64,000 bases of DNA from Chryseobacterium fluminis (GTDB lineage: Bacteria > Bacteroidota > Bacteroidia > Flavobacteriales > Weeksellaceae). The stretch spans positions 4,402,001 through 4,466,000 of the forward strand of contig NZ_CP111121.1 of assembly GCF_026314945.1 (NCBI RefSeq), written 5' to 3'. Numbering within the stretch: position 1 is the stretch's first letter; each line of letters begins with the position of its first letter. The translations under genes and the position numbers were made by a program. Below, one piece after another: positions 27,722 to 36,983 of the stretch. The notes below the pieces were generated by a model. The model saw only the letters and a list, made by a program, of their open reading frames with translations. It made no database searches and was not told the DNA's origin.

Positions 27722-29818
27722 ATGAAAAAGCTGAATATCGGAATACTTGCCTTTTCCGGGCTGGTATTCTTAAACTCGTGTGGTGCGACAAAAACAACCG
27801 GCAGTACCAATGCTGAAACCTCAGTAGCCGTTGCAGAACCAGTGAAAAAGGAAGAAGTAAAAGAGGAGGGAATCACTTTATCTTATATGGATAAAAGCGT
27901 TCGCCCACAGGATGACTTTTTTAGCTACGTTAATGGAAACTGGGTGAAAACTACTCAGATTCCTGCTGATAAAGCGAATTGGGGCTCCTTCAATGCATTA
28001 AGAGAAAATGTAGATGACGCCTCTTTAGATATCCTGAACAAAATTTTGTCCGAATCTTATGCGGAAGGCTCTGAAGGACAAAAAATTCAGAACCTGTATG
28101 CCTCTTTTATGGATACGTCAAAGAGAAATGCCGAAGGCTTAGCACCTATAAAAGGAGATCTGGCTAAAATTGACGCCATTAAAAATCTTAATGATCTTCA
28201 GAAATATCTTTTGGAAGCGACCAGGTTGGGTGACAACTCTTTTTATGGATGGAGAGTGGGTGCCGATATGAAAAATTCTACGATGAATGCCGTCTATCTT
28301 GGCGGTCCGGATCTCGGATTAGGAAGAGATTATTACCAGAAAGTAAATGAAGCCAATACCAAAACTCTTGCAGAATACCAAACCTATGTAGGAAAATTAT
28401 TCGGGGTTTTAGGATATAAAAAATCAGATGCAGCTGCTAAAAACGTAGTGGATTTTGAAAAGCAGCTGGCTAATTATTTACTGACCCTTGAGCAAAACAG
28501 GGATGCGAATCTAAGATACAATCCTAAGACAGTGGCTGAGCTGCCTGCCCTGGTGAAAAATGTAAATCTTGCAAAATATCTGACAGATGCCGGCGTAAAA
28601 ACAGATAAAGTAATCGTCGGGGAATTGAAGTATTATCAGAATATGGATCAGTTCCTAACCCAGAAAAATCTCCCTTTGCTGAAAGATTATCTCAAATATC
28701 ATTTAATTAACGGTAATGCCAGCAATTTAGATGAAAATTTGGAGCAGATAAGATTTGACTTCTATGCAAAATATCTTCAGGGACAGAAAGAGCAGCGTCC
28801 GATGAATAAAAGAGGTCTGTCTCTTGTCAACGGCGTTTTGGGAGAAGCATTCGGAAAATTATATGTTGAGAAATATTTTACTCCTGAAGCAAAAGCGCAG
28901 ATGGAGACTTATATCCAGTATATTTTAAAATCATTCAAGACCCACATTAATGATATGGATTGGATGTCTCCAGTTACAAAAGTAAAAGCTCAGGAAAAAT
29001 TATCAAAATTCACCGTGAAAATCGCTTATCCCGACAAATGGAAGGATTATACTCCATTAAAAGTGGAGTCTCCGAAGCAAGGGGCAACACTGTATTCCAA
29101 TCTTCAGAATGTGGCCGCGTGGCAGTACCAAAAGAGTCTGGATAAAGTAGGAAAACCGGTCGATAAAACAGAGTGGGGCATGACTCCACAGACGGTAAAT
29201 GCCTACTACAGCGGTTCAAATAATGAAATTGTTTTTCCGGCAGCCATTCTCCAGCCCCCTTTCTATAATCCAAAGGCAGATGCCGCAGTGAATTTCGGTG
29301 GCATCGGTGCCGTGATCGGTCACGAAATCTCTCATGGATTTGACGACAGCGGATCCAGATTTGACGGGGACGGAAATTTAAATAACTGGTGGACGGATGA
29401 AGACCGTAAAAATTTCGATGCGAAAGTAGCGCAGCTGGCCAGTCAGTACAGCGCCTATGAACCGGTAAAAGGAAGCTTTGTAAACGGTAAGTTTACAAGT
29501 GGTGAAAATATTGGTGATCTCGGTGGAGTTGCTGTAGCCTATGATGCGCTGCAAATGTATCTTAAGGATAACGGAAATCCCGGACTCATCAGTGGGTTTA
29601 CCCAGGATCAGAGATTCTTTATGAGCTGGGCGACCGTGTGGAGAACTAAAGCGACCGATCAGTACATGATCAATCAGGTAAAAACGGATCCGCACTCTCC
29701 AGGTGTTTTCAGAGCCTACGGCCCGTTGGTGAATCAGGATGCGTTTATAAAAGCGTTCGATATCAAACCGGGGGACAAAATGTATAAGGCACCTCAGGAC
29801 AGAATAAAAATTTGGTAA
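27722..29818 (+). CDS. M13-family zinc metallopeptidase, lipoprotein form
   Basis: 698 residues. It is a close paralogue of the gene at 25406, with long identical blocks such as YNPKADAAVNFGGIGAVIGH and HGFDDSG (zinc motif IGHEISHGFDD). Unlike that copy it has a lipoprotein signal (ILAFSGLVFLNSC), so it is probably anchored to a membrane rather than released. Upstream there are TATATTTG (27682-27689) and TAAGTTTG (27691-27698) boxes. Presumably a tandem duplication followed by a change of location. Confidence 0.95.
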   Translation: MKKLNIGILAFSGLVFLNSCGATKTTGSTNAETSVAVAEPVKKEEVKEEGITLSYMDKSVRPQDDFFSYVNGNWVKTTQIPADKANWGSFNALRENVDDASLDILNKILSESYAEGSEGQKIQNLYASFMDTSKRNAEGLAPIKGDLAKIDAIKNLNDLQKYLLEATRLGDNSFYGWRVGADMKNSTMNAVYLGGPDLGLGRDYYQKVNEANTKTLAEYQTYVGKLFGVLGYKKSDAAAKNVVDFEKQLANYLLTLEQNRDANLRYNPKTVAELPALVKNVNLAKYLTDAGVKTDKVIVGELKYYQNMDQFLTQKNLPLLKDYLKYHLINGNASNLDENLEQIRFDFYAKYLQGQKEQRPMNKRGLSLVNGVLGEAFGKLYVEKYFTPEAKAQMETYIQYILKSFKTHINDMDWMSPVTKVKAQEKLSKFTVKIAYPDKWKDYTPLKVESPKQGATLYSNLQNVAAWQYQKSLDKVGKPVDKTEWGMTPQTVNAYYSGSNNEIVFPAAILQPPFYNPKADAAVNFGGIGAVIGHEISHGFDDSGSRFDGDGNLNNWWTDEDRKNFDAKVAQLASQYSAYEPVKGSFVNGKFTSGENIGDLGGVAVAYDALQMYLKDNGNPGLISGFTQDQRFFMSWATVWRTKATDQYMINQVKTDPHSPGVFRAYGPLVNQDAFIKAFDIKPGDKMYKAPQDRIKIW

Positions 29819-29841
29819 GACAAACCAAAATTGTTAGAAAG

Positions 29842-29872
29842 AAAAACACATCAGAAATGATGTGTTTTTTTA
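29842..29872 (+). terminator. Terminator after the second M13 gene
   Basis: AAAAACACATCA/TGATGTGTTTTT 12-bp stem capped by a GAAA tetraloop and followed by more T. Confidence 0.85.
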
Positions 29873-30071
29873 TTATTTTTCCTAGTTTAGTAACATGATA
29901 AATTAATTATTTAATTCGTGAATTGTTCATGTATTAAATATTTCAAGAAAAATCTTAACAAAATTTTGTATGTTACAGTTTTTTTTTAAATTTAGACATT
30001 GGATTGGTCAGTTATTTGATGATCATAAAACCAACTCACACCAAAACAAAGAATCTCAAAATAACAATAAT

Positions 30072-30518
30072 ATGGCAATGTTTAATTATGGCGTTGGCGG
30101 AAACGAAGTGAAAGTAGACGCTAATGAAGCTATTCAGGAAATTCAGGAGAATAAATCTCTGATTGTAAGCCAGCTTACGACAGATGAATCTTATGTTCCT
30201 GAAATTGTAACGGGACTAAAGACTGTGGACGACGTCTTCAAACATTTCCAGCCTTCTGTAAGCGTGCAGCACGAGACGGAGGACGGCAATGTAGTGGAAG
30301 AGGAGTTCCGTTTTCAGAATCTTGCGGACTTCACCCCGAAAAATCTTACCCAGAAATCAGATTATTTACAGAACCTCAGCATGGAACAGGAGCAGTATAA
30401 CAAAATTGTCCGACAGCTGAAAACAAATAAAATTCTGCGTAATATGCTGGAAAACGATCAGACCAGAGCTGCATTCGTAGAAGTATTAAAAGAAGTGGCA
30501 CAAGAACTTGAAAAATAA
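30072..30518 (+). CDS. tssB: Type VI secretion contractile sheath small subunit
   Basis: 148 residues from the ATG at 30072 (MAMFNYGVGGNEVKVDANEA). An in-frame ATG at 29970 would add 34 residues of non-conserved, A/T-coded sequence and is less likely. The EEEFRFQNLADFTPKNLTQK segment matches the TssB/VipA/IglA family, whose product interlocks with TssC to form the contractile sheath. It is followed after 21 bases by tssC. The usual other T6SS genes are not in this window. Confidence 0.85.
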   Translation: MAMFNYGVGGNEVKVDANEAIQEIQENKSLIVSQLTTDESYVPEIVTGLKTVDDVFKHFQPSVSVQHETEDGNVVEEEFRFQNLADFTPKNLTQKSDYLQNLSMEQEQYNKIVRQLKTNKILRNMLENDQTRAAFVEVLKEVAQELEK

Positions 30519-30539
30519 TTTAAAGACTTTACATTAATC

Positions 30540-31901
30540 ATGGATAGTAAACTACAGGCAGCAGAGGGTCAGCAACAAGGTCAACAGCAACATACAGGTC
30601 AACCGAAGGGTAATCCGCTTGCCGAACTCAATAAAATAGGTGGTTTTGGTTTTGTAGAATCCGTTGTAGACGGGATCGCAAACATGAACCCCACAAGAAA
30701 AGCCAGAAAAGAAATTTTTCTGAATGACGGAAATAAAGCAGAAGAAAGAAAAGAACTTCTGCAGAAAATAAACCTTTGGGTAAACCTTCTTGAAAGTAAT
30801 GAGTCTGCTGATAAAATGGCCGATACGTGCAAAACAAAAGCTCAGGCTGCAGATCAGAATTTAAAAACAAATCTTAAAAATACCCTGGACGCTGTTCGAC
30901 AGTTAGAAACAAACTACAGAACCGTTGCTCAGTTTTACAAAAATACGGAACTTGACAAGGTTGACAATGTCAGTATTGTCAATGCCAGTCTGGATCAGGT
31001 CTCCGATCTTGACAATCCGCTTTTCATTGACGCTATTGCCGAAGAATTTAAAAATTATTATGACCGTTTAGACCTCAGAGATAATTATTCGATTCTTGCC
31101 ATTCCCGGATACTTAGGATCTAATAAGGTCATTGAAAAATGGGCGAAAATCTGTAACGAGAATAAAGTAATGATGGTCACGGATTTTGCGAATCTGGATA
31201 AGCCCGATGATGTCGTTGATCTTTTCCATTCCGCGAACCTTACAGGAGGTGAATTGCACCGAAGTAATGTGATTATGACGTGTAACTGGCTTGTAGGACG
31301 TGGAAAAGCAGAAGAAGTAGGAGAGGAGGAAAATGTTGAACTTCCGCCATCGACCTCACTAGCCGGTAAAATCCATAAAACACTGATGTCACAGGTAGCA
31401 GCAGGTAAAAAGCATGGTAATATCAATGAAGTGGACGCCGTAAAATTTGAACTGAAGAAAAGTGAAATTTCCCAGCTCGAAAAAATGGGACTGGTTCCGA
31501 TGGTGAATGAATATGGTAAAATCATGGCATTCTCTGCGAAAACACTATTCACCGGGGATAATATAGGTCTTCAGACGTATTCCGTAGTTCGTGTATTTGA
31601 TTATGTAACCAAGGTCTTACTGGATTTCCTGAACCGAAGAGCTTTCGAAAACTGGAATTCTAAAAATGAAGATGACCTGAGAAGACAGGTGGTCACTTTC
31701 CTGGATAATATTAAAGGACCTGATAAATTGATTGAAAAATTTAAAATCGTCCGATTTGAACAGGATAAAGTAAACAAAGACAGAGTATGGCTGGATATCC
31801 GGTTAACGCCTTACTTCCCGACAAAAAGTTTCGTTATAAAACTGGACGGACATAAAGGGGACGATGGAAACGAATGGGATGCTGAATATATTCAGGATTA
31901 A
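30540..31901 (+). CDS. tssC: Type VI secretion contractile sheath large subunit
   Basis: 453 residues, matching the Bacteroidota TssC (DUF5458-type) sheath protein. After a Gln-rich N-terminal tail (EGQQQGQQQHTGQ) it has GGFGFVESVVDGIANMNPTR. A central region of mixed structure ends with RRQVVTFLDNIKGP and a C-terminal WLDIRLTPYFPTKSFVIKLD typical of the sheath handshake region. Cotranscribed with tssB; the pair is closed by a terminator at 31919-31954. It is a cytoplasmic structural component whose partners are elsewhere in the genome. Confidence 0.85.
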   Translation: MDSKLQAAEGQQQGQQQHTGQPKGNPLAELNKIGGFGFVESVVDGIANMNPTRKARKEIFLNDGNKAEERKELLQKINLWVNLLESNESADKMADTCKTKAQAADQNLKTNLKNTLDAVRQLETNYRTVAQFYKNTELDKVDNVSIVNASLDQVSDLDNPLFIDAIAEEFKNYYDRLDLRDNYSILAIPGYLGSNKVIEKWAKICNENKVMMVTDFANLDKPDDVVDLFHSANLTGGELHRSNVIMTCNWLVGRGKAEEVGEEENVELPPSTSLAGKIHKTLMSQVAAGKKHGNINEVDAVKFELKKSEISQLEKMGLVPMVNEYGKIMAFSAKTLFTGDNIGLQTYSVVRVFDYVTKVLLDFLNRRAFENWNSKNEDDLRRQVVTFLDNIKGPDKLIEKFKIVRFEQDKVNKDRVWLDIRLTPYFPTKSFVIKLDGHKGDDGNEWDAEYIQD

Positions 31902-31918
31902 TTAATCCGATAAAAATA

Positions 31919-31954
31919 AAAAAACCGATGCAATCTTATTACATCGGTTTTTTT
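31919..31954 (+). terminator. Terminator after tssC
   Basis: AAAACCGATG/CATCGGTTTT stem, with an inner AAT/ATT extension, followed by TTT, 18 bases past the stop codon. Confidence 0.85.
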
Positions 31955-31979
31955 CTATCAAATCATTAAAACTATAATT

Positions 31980-32429
31980 ATGAAAGGCAGGTTACCGTAC
32001 TTTTTGCCATTACTGCTTATGATTTTCAGCTGTGAAAAGAAAGAGATGCAGATCCCTCATGAAATTGATCTTTTTGCACAAGAACGGAGGGAAGGGAAGG
32101 CCTATATAATGAGTGCGCAGGAATGTTTCGATGCAAGTGATCTGGTGGTTTCAACAGCCGGTATAAAACTTGTGGATAGCTCCACAGGCCGTGGAAGATC
32201 CTTCTTTATCTATAAAATCAATTCTGGTGAAATATTGAAATCAACACGGGATTCAGTACTTGGTTTTCCTTTCCAGATGGTGTCTGCACAAAGGCTGAAA
32301 TTAAAAAAAGAGCCTATCTATGTATATCTTAAAAAACTACAGGGATACCGATTTATTGCTGAAGAAAAAAAATTAAAATATCAGTGGCTTAAAGGTGCTT
32401 CCGTTTATACAGTGAAAGAAGAAGATTAA
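31980..32429 (+). CDS. Hypothetical lipoprotein
   Basis: 149 residues with a lipoprotein signal (FLPLLLMIFSC, Cys about 18). The mature part is basic, with a beta-rich middle (SFFIYKINSGEILKSTRDSV). I recognise no family. Single gene between tssBC and mutY. Confidence 0.6.
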   Translation: MKGRLPYFLPLLLMIFSCEKKEMQIPHEIDLFAQERREGKAYIMSAQECFDASDLVVSTAGIKLVDSSTGRGRSFFIYKINSGEILKSTRDSVLGFPFQMVSAQRLKLKKEPIYVYLKKLQGYRFIAEEKKLKYQWLKGASVYTVKEED

Positions 32430-32539
32430 ATTATCTTTGTATCATATTAAAACAGATCCGTTAAATTTAAAAAACGGATAGGTTAATATTCAAAAGCACT
32501 CAGGAGAAATAATGTTTCTCAATAATAAAGCTAAATTTT

Positions 32540-33583
32540 TTGGAAAATACAGAAAGCCGGAACTTCAGACCTATAGGCAACAAACTTCTTGTCTGGTATA
32601 AACAGAATGCCAGGGATTTACCCTTCAGACAGACGAAGGACCCCTATAAGATCTGGATTTGTGAAATCATATTTCAGCAAACGAGAATCAGCCAGGGGCT
32701 GGGGCATTATAACAATTTCATCAGGAGATTTCCTGATGTAAAAACCTTGGCAGAAGCTGAGGAAAATGAAGTTTTACTCTATTGGAAAGGACTGGGATAT
32801 TATTCCCGCGCGATCAATATTCATAAAGCTTCCCTGCAGATCATAAATGATTACAATGGAAGTTTTCCGGACCAGTATGACGATATTTTACAGCTGAAAG
32901 GGGTTGGAAAATATACAGCTGCCGCAGTTTCAAGCATTTGCTTTGGCGGAAAAATGCCTGCTGTGGACGGAAATTTTTACAGAGTACTGAGCCGTATTTT
33001 TGCAGATGATTTTGATATTTCCGGTTCCGGGGCATTCAGTTATTTTTCAGAGTTGGCCCATTTGATTCTTCCTGAAAATGTAGGGGATTTTAATCAGGCG
33101 ATGATGGATTTGGGCTCAGAAGTATGCAAGCCTAAGAATCCTCTATGCAGTGAATGTCCTGTGAATGAAGACTGTCTTGCATTTTCATTAAATAAGGTAT
33201 CGGAATTCCCCGTTAAGACAAAAAAAGTGAAGGCATCAGACCTGCATTTACAATATTATTTTGTTCATAGAAACGGGCAGTTTCTAGTTCAGCAAAGAAA
33301 AGATGACTTTATCTGGAAAAAGCTTTTCGAATTTCCACCGGCAATCCCTGACGAACTGCTTCCCTTTATTAAAAGTGTAAAAAAAGTACATCATAAACTC
33401 ACGCACAAAAACTTAAGCATCGAAATTTTTAACGTTGAGGTAGATTCAGAAGAAGTATGGAAGGCATTTGTTGCAGACCATGATTACCTAATAACAAGTG
33501 TCGAAGGTTCGCATGAAATGTCTTTTCCCAAACCTTTGGAAAACTATATTCAGAGTTATGATCATGCCTACAGGATTCTTTAG
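32540..33583 (+). CDS. mutY: A/G-specific adenine glycosylase
   Basis: 347 residues, removing adenine mispaired with 8-oxoguanine. The catalytic helix-hairpin-helix is LKGVGKYTAAAVSS (about 119-132), with the catalytic Asp in PAVDGNFYRVL (about 141). The [4Fe-4S] ligands are CKPKNPLCSECPVNEDC (CX6CX2CX5C, from about 196). The C-terminal Nudix-like domain (LQYYFVHRNGQFLVQQR) recognises the oxidised base. The only plausible start in frame is TTG at 32540, since the frame has a stop at 32510 and no ATG before the conserved region. The nearby ATG at 32512 is in another frame. Confidence 0.93.
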   Translation: MENTESRNFRPIGNKLLVWYKQNARDLPFRQTKDPYKIWICEIIFQQTRISQGLGHYNNFIRRFPDVKTLAEAEENEVLLYWKGLGYYSRAINIHKASLQIINDYNGSFPDQYDDILQLKGVGKYTAAAVSSICFGGKMPAVDGNFYRVLSRIFADDFDISGSGAFSYFSELAHLILPENVGDFNQAMMDLGSEVCKPKNPLCSECPVNEDCLAFSLNKVSEFPVKTKKVKASDLHLQYYFVHRNGQFLVQQRKDDFIWKKLFEFPPAIPDELLPFIKSVKKVHHKLTHKNLSIEIFNVEVDSEEVWKAFVADHDYLITSVEGSHEMSFPKPLENYIQSYDHAYRIL

Positions 33584-33867
33584 GAATAAGAAGTGAGCTA
33601 CGGAAGTTTACAGAATAGCGACTGGAAATCCATAACTCCAATCTAATTCGTTACGAATGGCACGAGTGAAAAATATCAGTGTCATATCTAAATAAAATGT
33701 CTGTGTAAACTTAAAAACGCACAGTATTTAAAGAAAGCTTAGTATCCATCTAAATCAAAAGACAAATATTATCAAAAATTTTAAAACAAAATTTAATTTC
33801 AGCAAAATCAGATATAAAACCCATTGAAATCCTGAAATTTGTCTTCTTAAATCTAAAATCTAATTTG

Positions 33868-33875
33868 TACTTTTG
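33868..33875 (+). promoter_or_regulatory. gldD -7 box (TACTTTTG)
   Basis: TACTTTTG ends 4 bases before the gldD ATG at 33880, again predicting an almost leaderless mRNA. No -33 TTG at normal spacing. Confidence 0.5.
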
Positions 33876-33879
33876 CAAA

Positions 33880-34437
33880 ATGTTTAAAAACGCCATTTTT
33901 ATTTTTGTAGTTTTACTTTTGGTGTCCTGTGGGAAAGATCCTGTTCCGAAGCCTTATGGTGAGCTTCGCTTAGAGTACCCGGCACCAAAATATCAGAAAT
34001 TTGAAAATAACTGTCATTATACATTCGAATATTCTGATTTTGCGAAAATTACAGACGCCAAAAAACCGTGTTGGTACTATCTGAATTATCCTCAGATGAA
34101 GGCCAAAATCTTTGTAACCTATTATCCGATACAGAATGATTTTGCGTCACATATCCAGGAGGCTGAAAAAATGGTGTATGAGCACACGATAAAAGCCAGC
34201 TCTATCGATACGAAATCTTTCGAATACCCGGAAAAAAAGGTTTACGGAAATTTTTACGAACTCAAAGGACAGAGCGCTTCCAATCTTCAATTTTACATAA
34301 CAGACAGTTCGAAACATTTCGTGACTGCCTATTTATACTTCAATACAAGGCCTAAGCCTGATTCTTTAGCTCCTGCAGTAGATTATATCAGGAAAGATAT
34401 GAAACATCTGCTGGATACTTTTGAATGGAAAAATTAA
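33880..34437 (+). CDS. gldD: Gliding motility lipoprotein GldD
   Basis: 185 residues from the ATG at 33880; a TTG at 33865 overlaps the -7 box. Lipoprotein signal ending VVLLLVSC. The segments PKPYGELRLEYPAPKY and KKPCWYYLNYPQMKAKIFVTYYPI are characteristic of GldD. In Flavobacterium, GldD is needed for gliding and affects type IX secretion. It usually sits next to gldE, often with ssb and mutY. Here mutY lies just upstream but neither gldE nor ssb is present. Confidence 0.88.
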   Translation: MFKNAIFIFVVLLLVSCGKDPVPKPYGELRLEYPAPKYQKFENNCHYTFEYSDFAKITDAKKPCWYYLNYPQMKAKIFVTYYPIQNDFASHIQEAEKMVYEHTIKASSIDTKSFEYPEKKVYGNFYELKGQSASNLQFYITDSSKHFVTAYLYFNTRPKPDSLAPAVDYIRKDMKHLLDTFEWKN

Positions 34438-34467
34438 TTTACGTTTAAAATATACTTTGAAAAAAAT

Positions 34468-35391
34468 ATGAAACTTTTAGTTGTAGGAAGCGTTGCATTT
34501 GACGCCATTGAGACGCCATTTGGAAAAACAGATAAAATTTTAGGAGGTGCAGCTACGTATATCGGGATCACTTCATCTATTTTAGGGGTAAAATCCGGAA
34601 TCGTTTCTGTAGTAGGAGGAGATTTTCCACAGGAACACCTGGATATGTTTACAGACAGAGATGTAAATATCGAAGGAATAGAAATCGTAAAAGACGGAAA
34701 AACATTTTTCTGGTCAGGAAAATACCACAACGACTTAAATACACGGGATACTTTAGCAACAGAAGTAAATGTTTTAGAGAACTTCGATCCTAAAATTCCG
34801 GATTCTATGCAGGATGCCGAGATTTTATTATTAGGAAATCTTCACCCCGGCGTACAGCTGTCAGTTCTGGAAAAAATGAACGAGCGTCCAAAACTGGTTA
34901 TTCTTGATACCATGAATTTCTGGATGGATTCTGCATGGGATATTCTGATGGATATGATTGCTAAAACAGACGTGATCACCATTAATGATGAAGAAGCAAG
35001 ACAGCTTTCAGGAGAATACTCTCTGGTAAAAGCGGCTAAAAAGATCCATACCATGGGACCGGAATATGTGATCATTAAGAAAGGAGAACACGGAGCCTTA
35101 CTTTTCCATGATGGTAAAGTATTTGCGATTCCGGCCCTTCCGCTGGAAGAAGTTTTTGATCCGACCGGAGCAGGAGATACGTTTGCAGGTGGTTTTGCCG
35201 CTTACTTAGCCAAAAAAGAAAAAATAGATTTCGAAACCATGAAGTCAGCCTTAATCGTAGGTTCAGCCATGGCCTCTTTCACCGTAGAAAAATTCGGAAC
35301 AGAAAGAATCCAGGAGGTTAGCGAAGCCGATATGTTCAGCAGATTGAGACAATTCAAAGAATTAACGACTTTCGATGTAGAAGTACAGTAA
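34468..35391 (+). CDS. PfkB-family carbohydrate/nucleoside kinase
   Basis: 307 residues. PfkB features are KILGGAATYIGITSS near the N-terminus and the C-terminal DPTGAGDTFAGGFAAY (about 231-246) with the catalytic Asp. It phosphorylates a sugar or nucleoside with ATP; the substrate cannot be assigned. It follows gldD after 30 bases, so the two may be cotranscribed. Cytoplasmic. Confidence 0.9.
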   Translation: MKLLVVGSVAFDAIETPFGKTDKILGGAATYIGITSSILGVKSGIVSVVGGDFPQEHLDMFTDRDVNIEGIEIVKDGKTFFWSGKYHNDLNTRDTLATEVNVLENFDPKIPDSMQDAEILLLGNLHPGVQLSVLEKMNERPKLVILDTMNFWMDSAWDILMDMIAKTDVITINDEEARQLSGEYSLVKAAKKIHTMGPEYVIIKKGEHGALLFHDGKVFAIPALPLEEVFDPTGAGDTFAGGFAAYLAKKEKIDFETMKSALIVGSAMASFTVEKFGTERIQEVSEADMFSRLRQFKELTTFDVEVQ

Positions 35392-35449
35392 ATACTTCTT
35401 TTTAAGAAATATTTATAATAAAAAATTTAGTGTGATTCATTAAGAATTC

Positions 35450-35457
35450 TAAATTTG
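35450..35457 (+). promoter_or_regulatory. -7 box (TAAATTTG) of the foldase gene
   Basis: TAAATTTG fits TAnnTTTG and lies 21 bases before the ATG at 35479. The -33 region is unclear. Confidence 0.45.
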
Positions 35458-35478
35458 CAACTTGTTTAAAATAGTAAA

Positions 35479-36849
35479 ATGATAAATAAACTAAAGATCA
35501 CTTTTCTTTTTGCAGTTTTTGTGATGCTGTTGACTTCAAACAGCATGAAAGCTCAGGTTAAACCGGGAGAACTAGTGGATGGTATTGCTGCTGTAATCGG
35601 TGATGAGATTGTTTTGGAGTCTGATGTAAATGAGCAGATGAATTATGCAAAACAGCAGGGCGCTTCTAATATTGATAAATGTGACTTCCTGGAAAATCTT
35701 CTTAACAATAAACTTCTGGTATACGAAGCAAAAAAAGATACTTTGATTGAAAACCGGTCTGCTGCCATCAAAGAGCAGGCAAATGGTAAATATCAACAGT
35801 TGCTTTCTCAGTTCCCCGATGAAAAATCGATGTTGGCGGCTTATAAGTTCAGAACAGGGTATGAGATGAAAAACGCGATCGAAAAGATCGATACCGATAC
35901 CTATTACGGACAGGCAAAATATCAGAGGGTTACAGAAAAAGCTGACGTTACCCCCAATGAGGTAACCGATTTTTATACGACTTATAAAATGCAGCTACCG
36001 GAGATCAAGGATGAAGTATCATTAGCTCAGATCATGATGTATCCGAAGCTTACAGAAGCTCATAAACAGGATCTTATAAACAGACTGAAGAAGATAAAAC
36101 AGGACATTGCAGGAGGAGAGACGTTTGAAAGCCAGGCGAGAATCTATTCCGAAGATCCGGGTTCTGCTTCCACCGGAGGTCTGATGAAGAATATTTCAAA
36201 AGGACAGATGGTAAAACCATTTGAAGCTGCGGCATTAAATCTTCAGGAAGGTGAAATTTCCGACCCTATCGAAACGGAATTCGGATACCATATCATCCAA
36301 TTGACCAGAAAGTCGGGAAAGATCTATGATGCAAGACATATTCTTCTAATGGCAACCCCTACTGATGATGAGGTGAAAACAGCCAAGACAAAACTGGACA
36401 GTATCAGAACTTTAATCGTTGACGGAAAAATGACATTTAAAGACGCTACATTCAGATTCTCTGATGATAAAAGAACGAAGTTCAACGCAGGTTTGATTCC
36501 CGGTGCTGACGGTTCAAGTAAAATCGAAAGAGAAAGTGTTCCGGGAACCATCAGCTATGAGCTGGCAGGTTTAAATAAAGGAGACATCACGACCGCATTT
36601 GATGATGAAGACGAAAGAAAGAGAAAAGTCGTGAAGATCATTAAAATTGAAGATGTGATCCCTGCCCACCAGATTAAGCTGGAATCCGATTATGACAGAA
36701 TAAAGCAGATGGCACTGAATAAAAAGAAAAATGAAATGATTGAAAAGTTTGTTAATTCGAGACTTTCAACAACATTTATCTCAATAGACGGCCGTTATGA
36801 TTCCTGCCAGTTCAAAGGAAACTGGAAAAAGGACGCCATTAAAAAATAA
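35479..36849 (+). CDS. SurA-like periplasmic peptidyl-prolyl isomerase
   Basis: 456 residues with a signal peptide (LFAVFVMLLTSNSMKAQ). The N-terminal SurA-like chaperone part (DGIAAVIGDEIVLESDVNEQ) is followed by two parvulin (PpiC) domains: one at about 170-275 with YSEDPGSASTGGLMKNISKG and EFGYHIIQL, and a second starting DARHILLMATPTDDEV. It would help fold and deliver outer-membrane proteins. It ends with a strong terminator. Confidence 0.92.
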   Translation: MINKLKITFLFAVFVMLLTSNSMKAQVKPGELVDGIAAVIGDEIVLESDVNEQMNYAKQQGASNIDKCDFLENLLNNKLLVYEAKKDTLIENRSAAIKEQANGKYQQLLSQFPDEKSMLAAYKFRTGYEMKNAIEKIDTDTYYGQAKYQRVTEKADVTPNEVTDFYTTYKMQLPEIKDEVSLAQIMMYPKLTEAHKQDLINRLKKIKQDIAGGETFESQARIYSEDPGSASTGGLMKNISKGQMVKPFEAAALNLQEGEISDPIETEFGYHIIQLTRKSGKIYDARHILLMATPTDDEVKTAKTKLDSIRTLIVDGKMTFKDATFRFSDDKRTKFNAGLIPGADGSSKIERESVPGTISYELAGLNKGDITTAFDDEDERKRKVVKIIKIEDVIPAHQIKLESDYDRIKQMALNKKKNEMIEKFVNSRLSTTFISIDGRYDSCQFKGNWKKDAIKK

Positions 36850-36853
36850 ATTT

Positions 36854-36883
36854 AAACCTTCAGATTTTCCTGAAGGTTTTTTT
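36854..36883 (+). terminator. Terminator after the foldase gene
   Basis: AAACCTTCAG/CTGAAGGTTT 10-bp stem with a 6-base loop and TTTT. Confidence 0.85.
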
Positions 36884-36983
36884 GTGGAAAAAATTCTTTC
36901 ATGGCCTTATATAAAGTGTTTTTTATTATTTTTACCCTATGGGCAATTTTATAGATTTTAATTCAGCAAAAAAGCTTAGCGAA

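Noticed and set aside
32512..32600. ATG at 32512 as mutY start
   Set aside because: It is in another frame and stops after 29 codons; the conserved MutY N-terminus is in the TTG frame.
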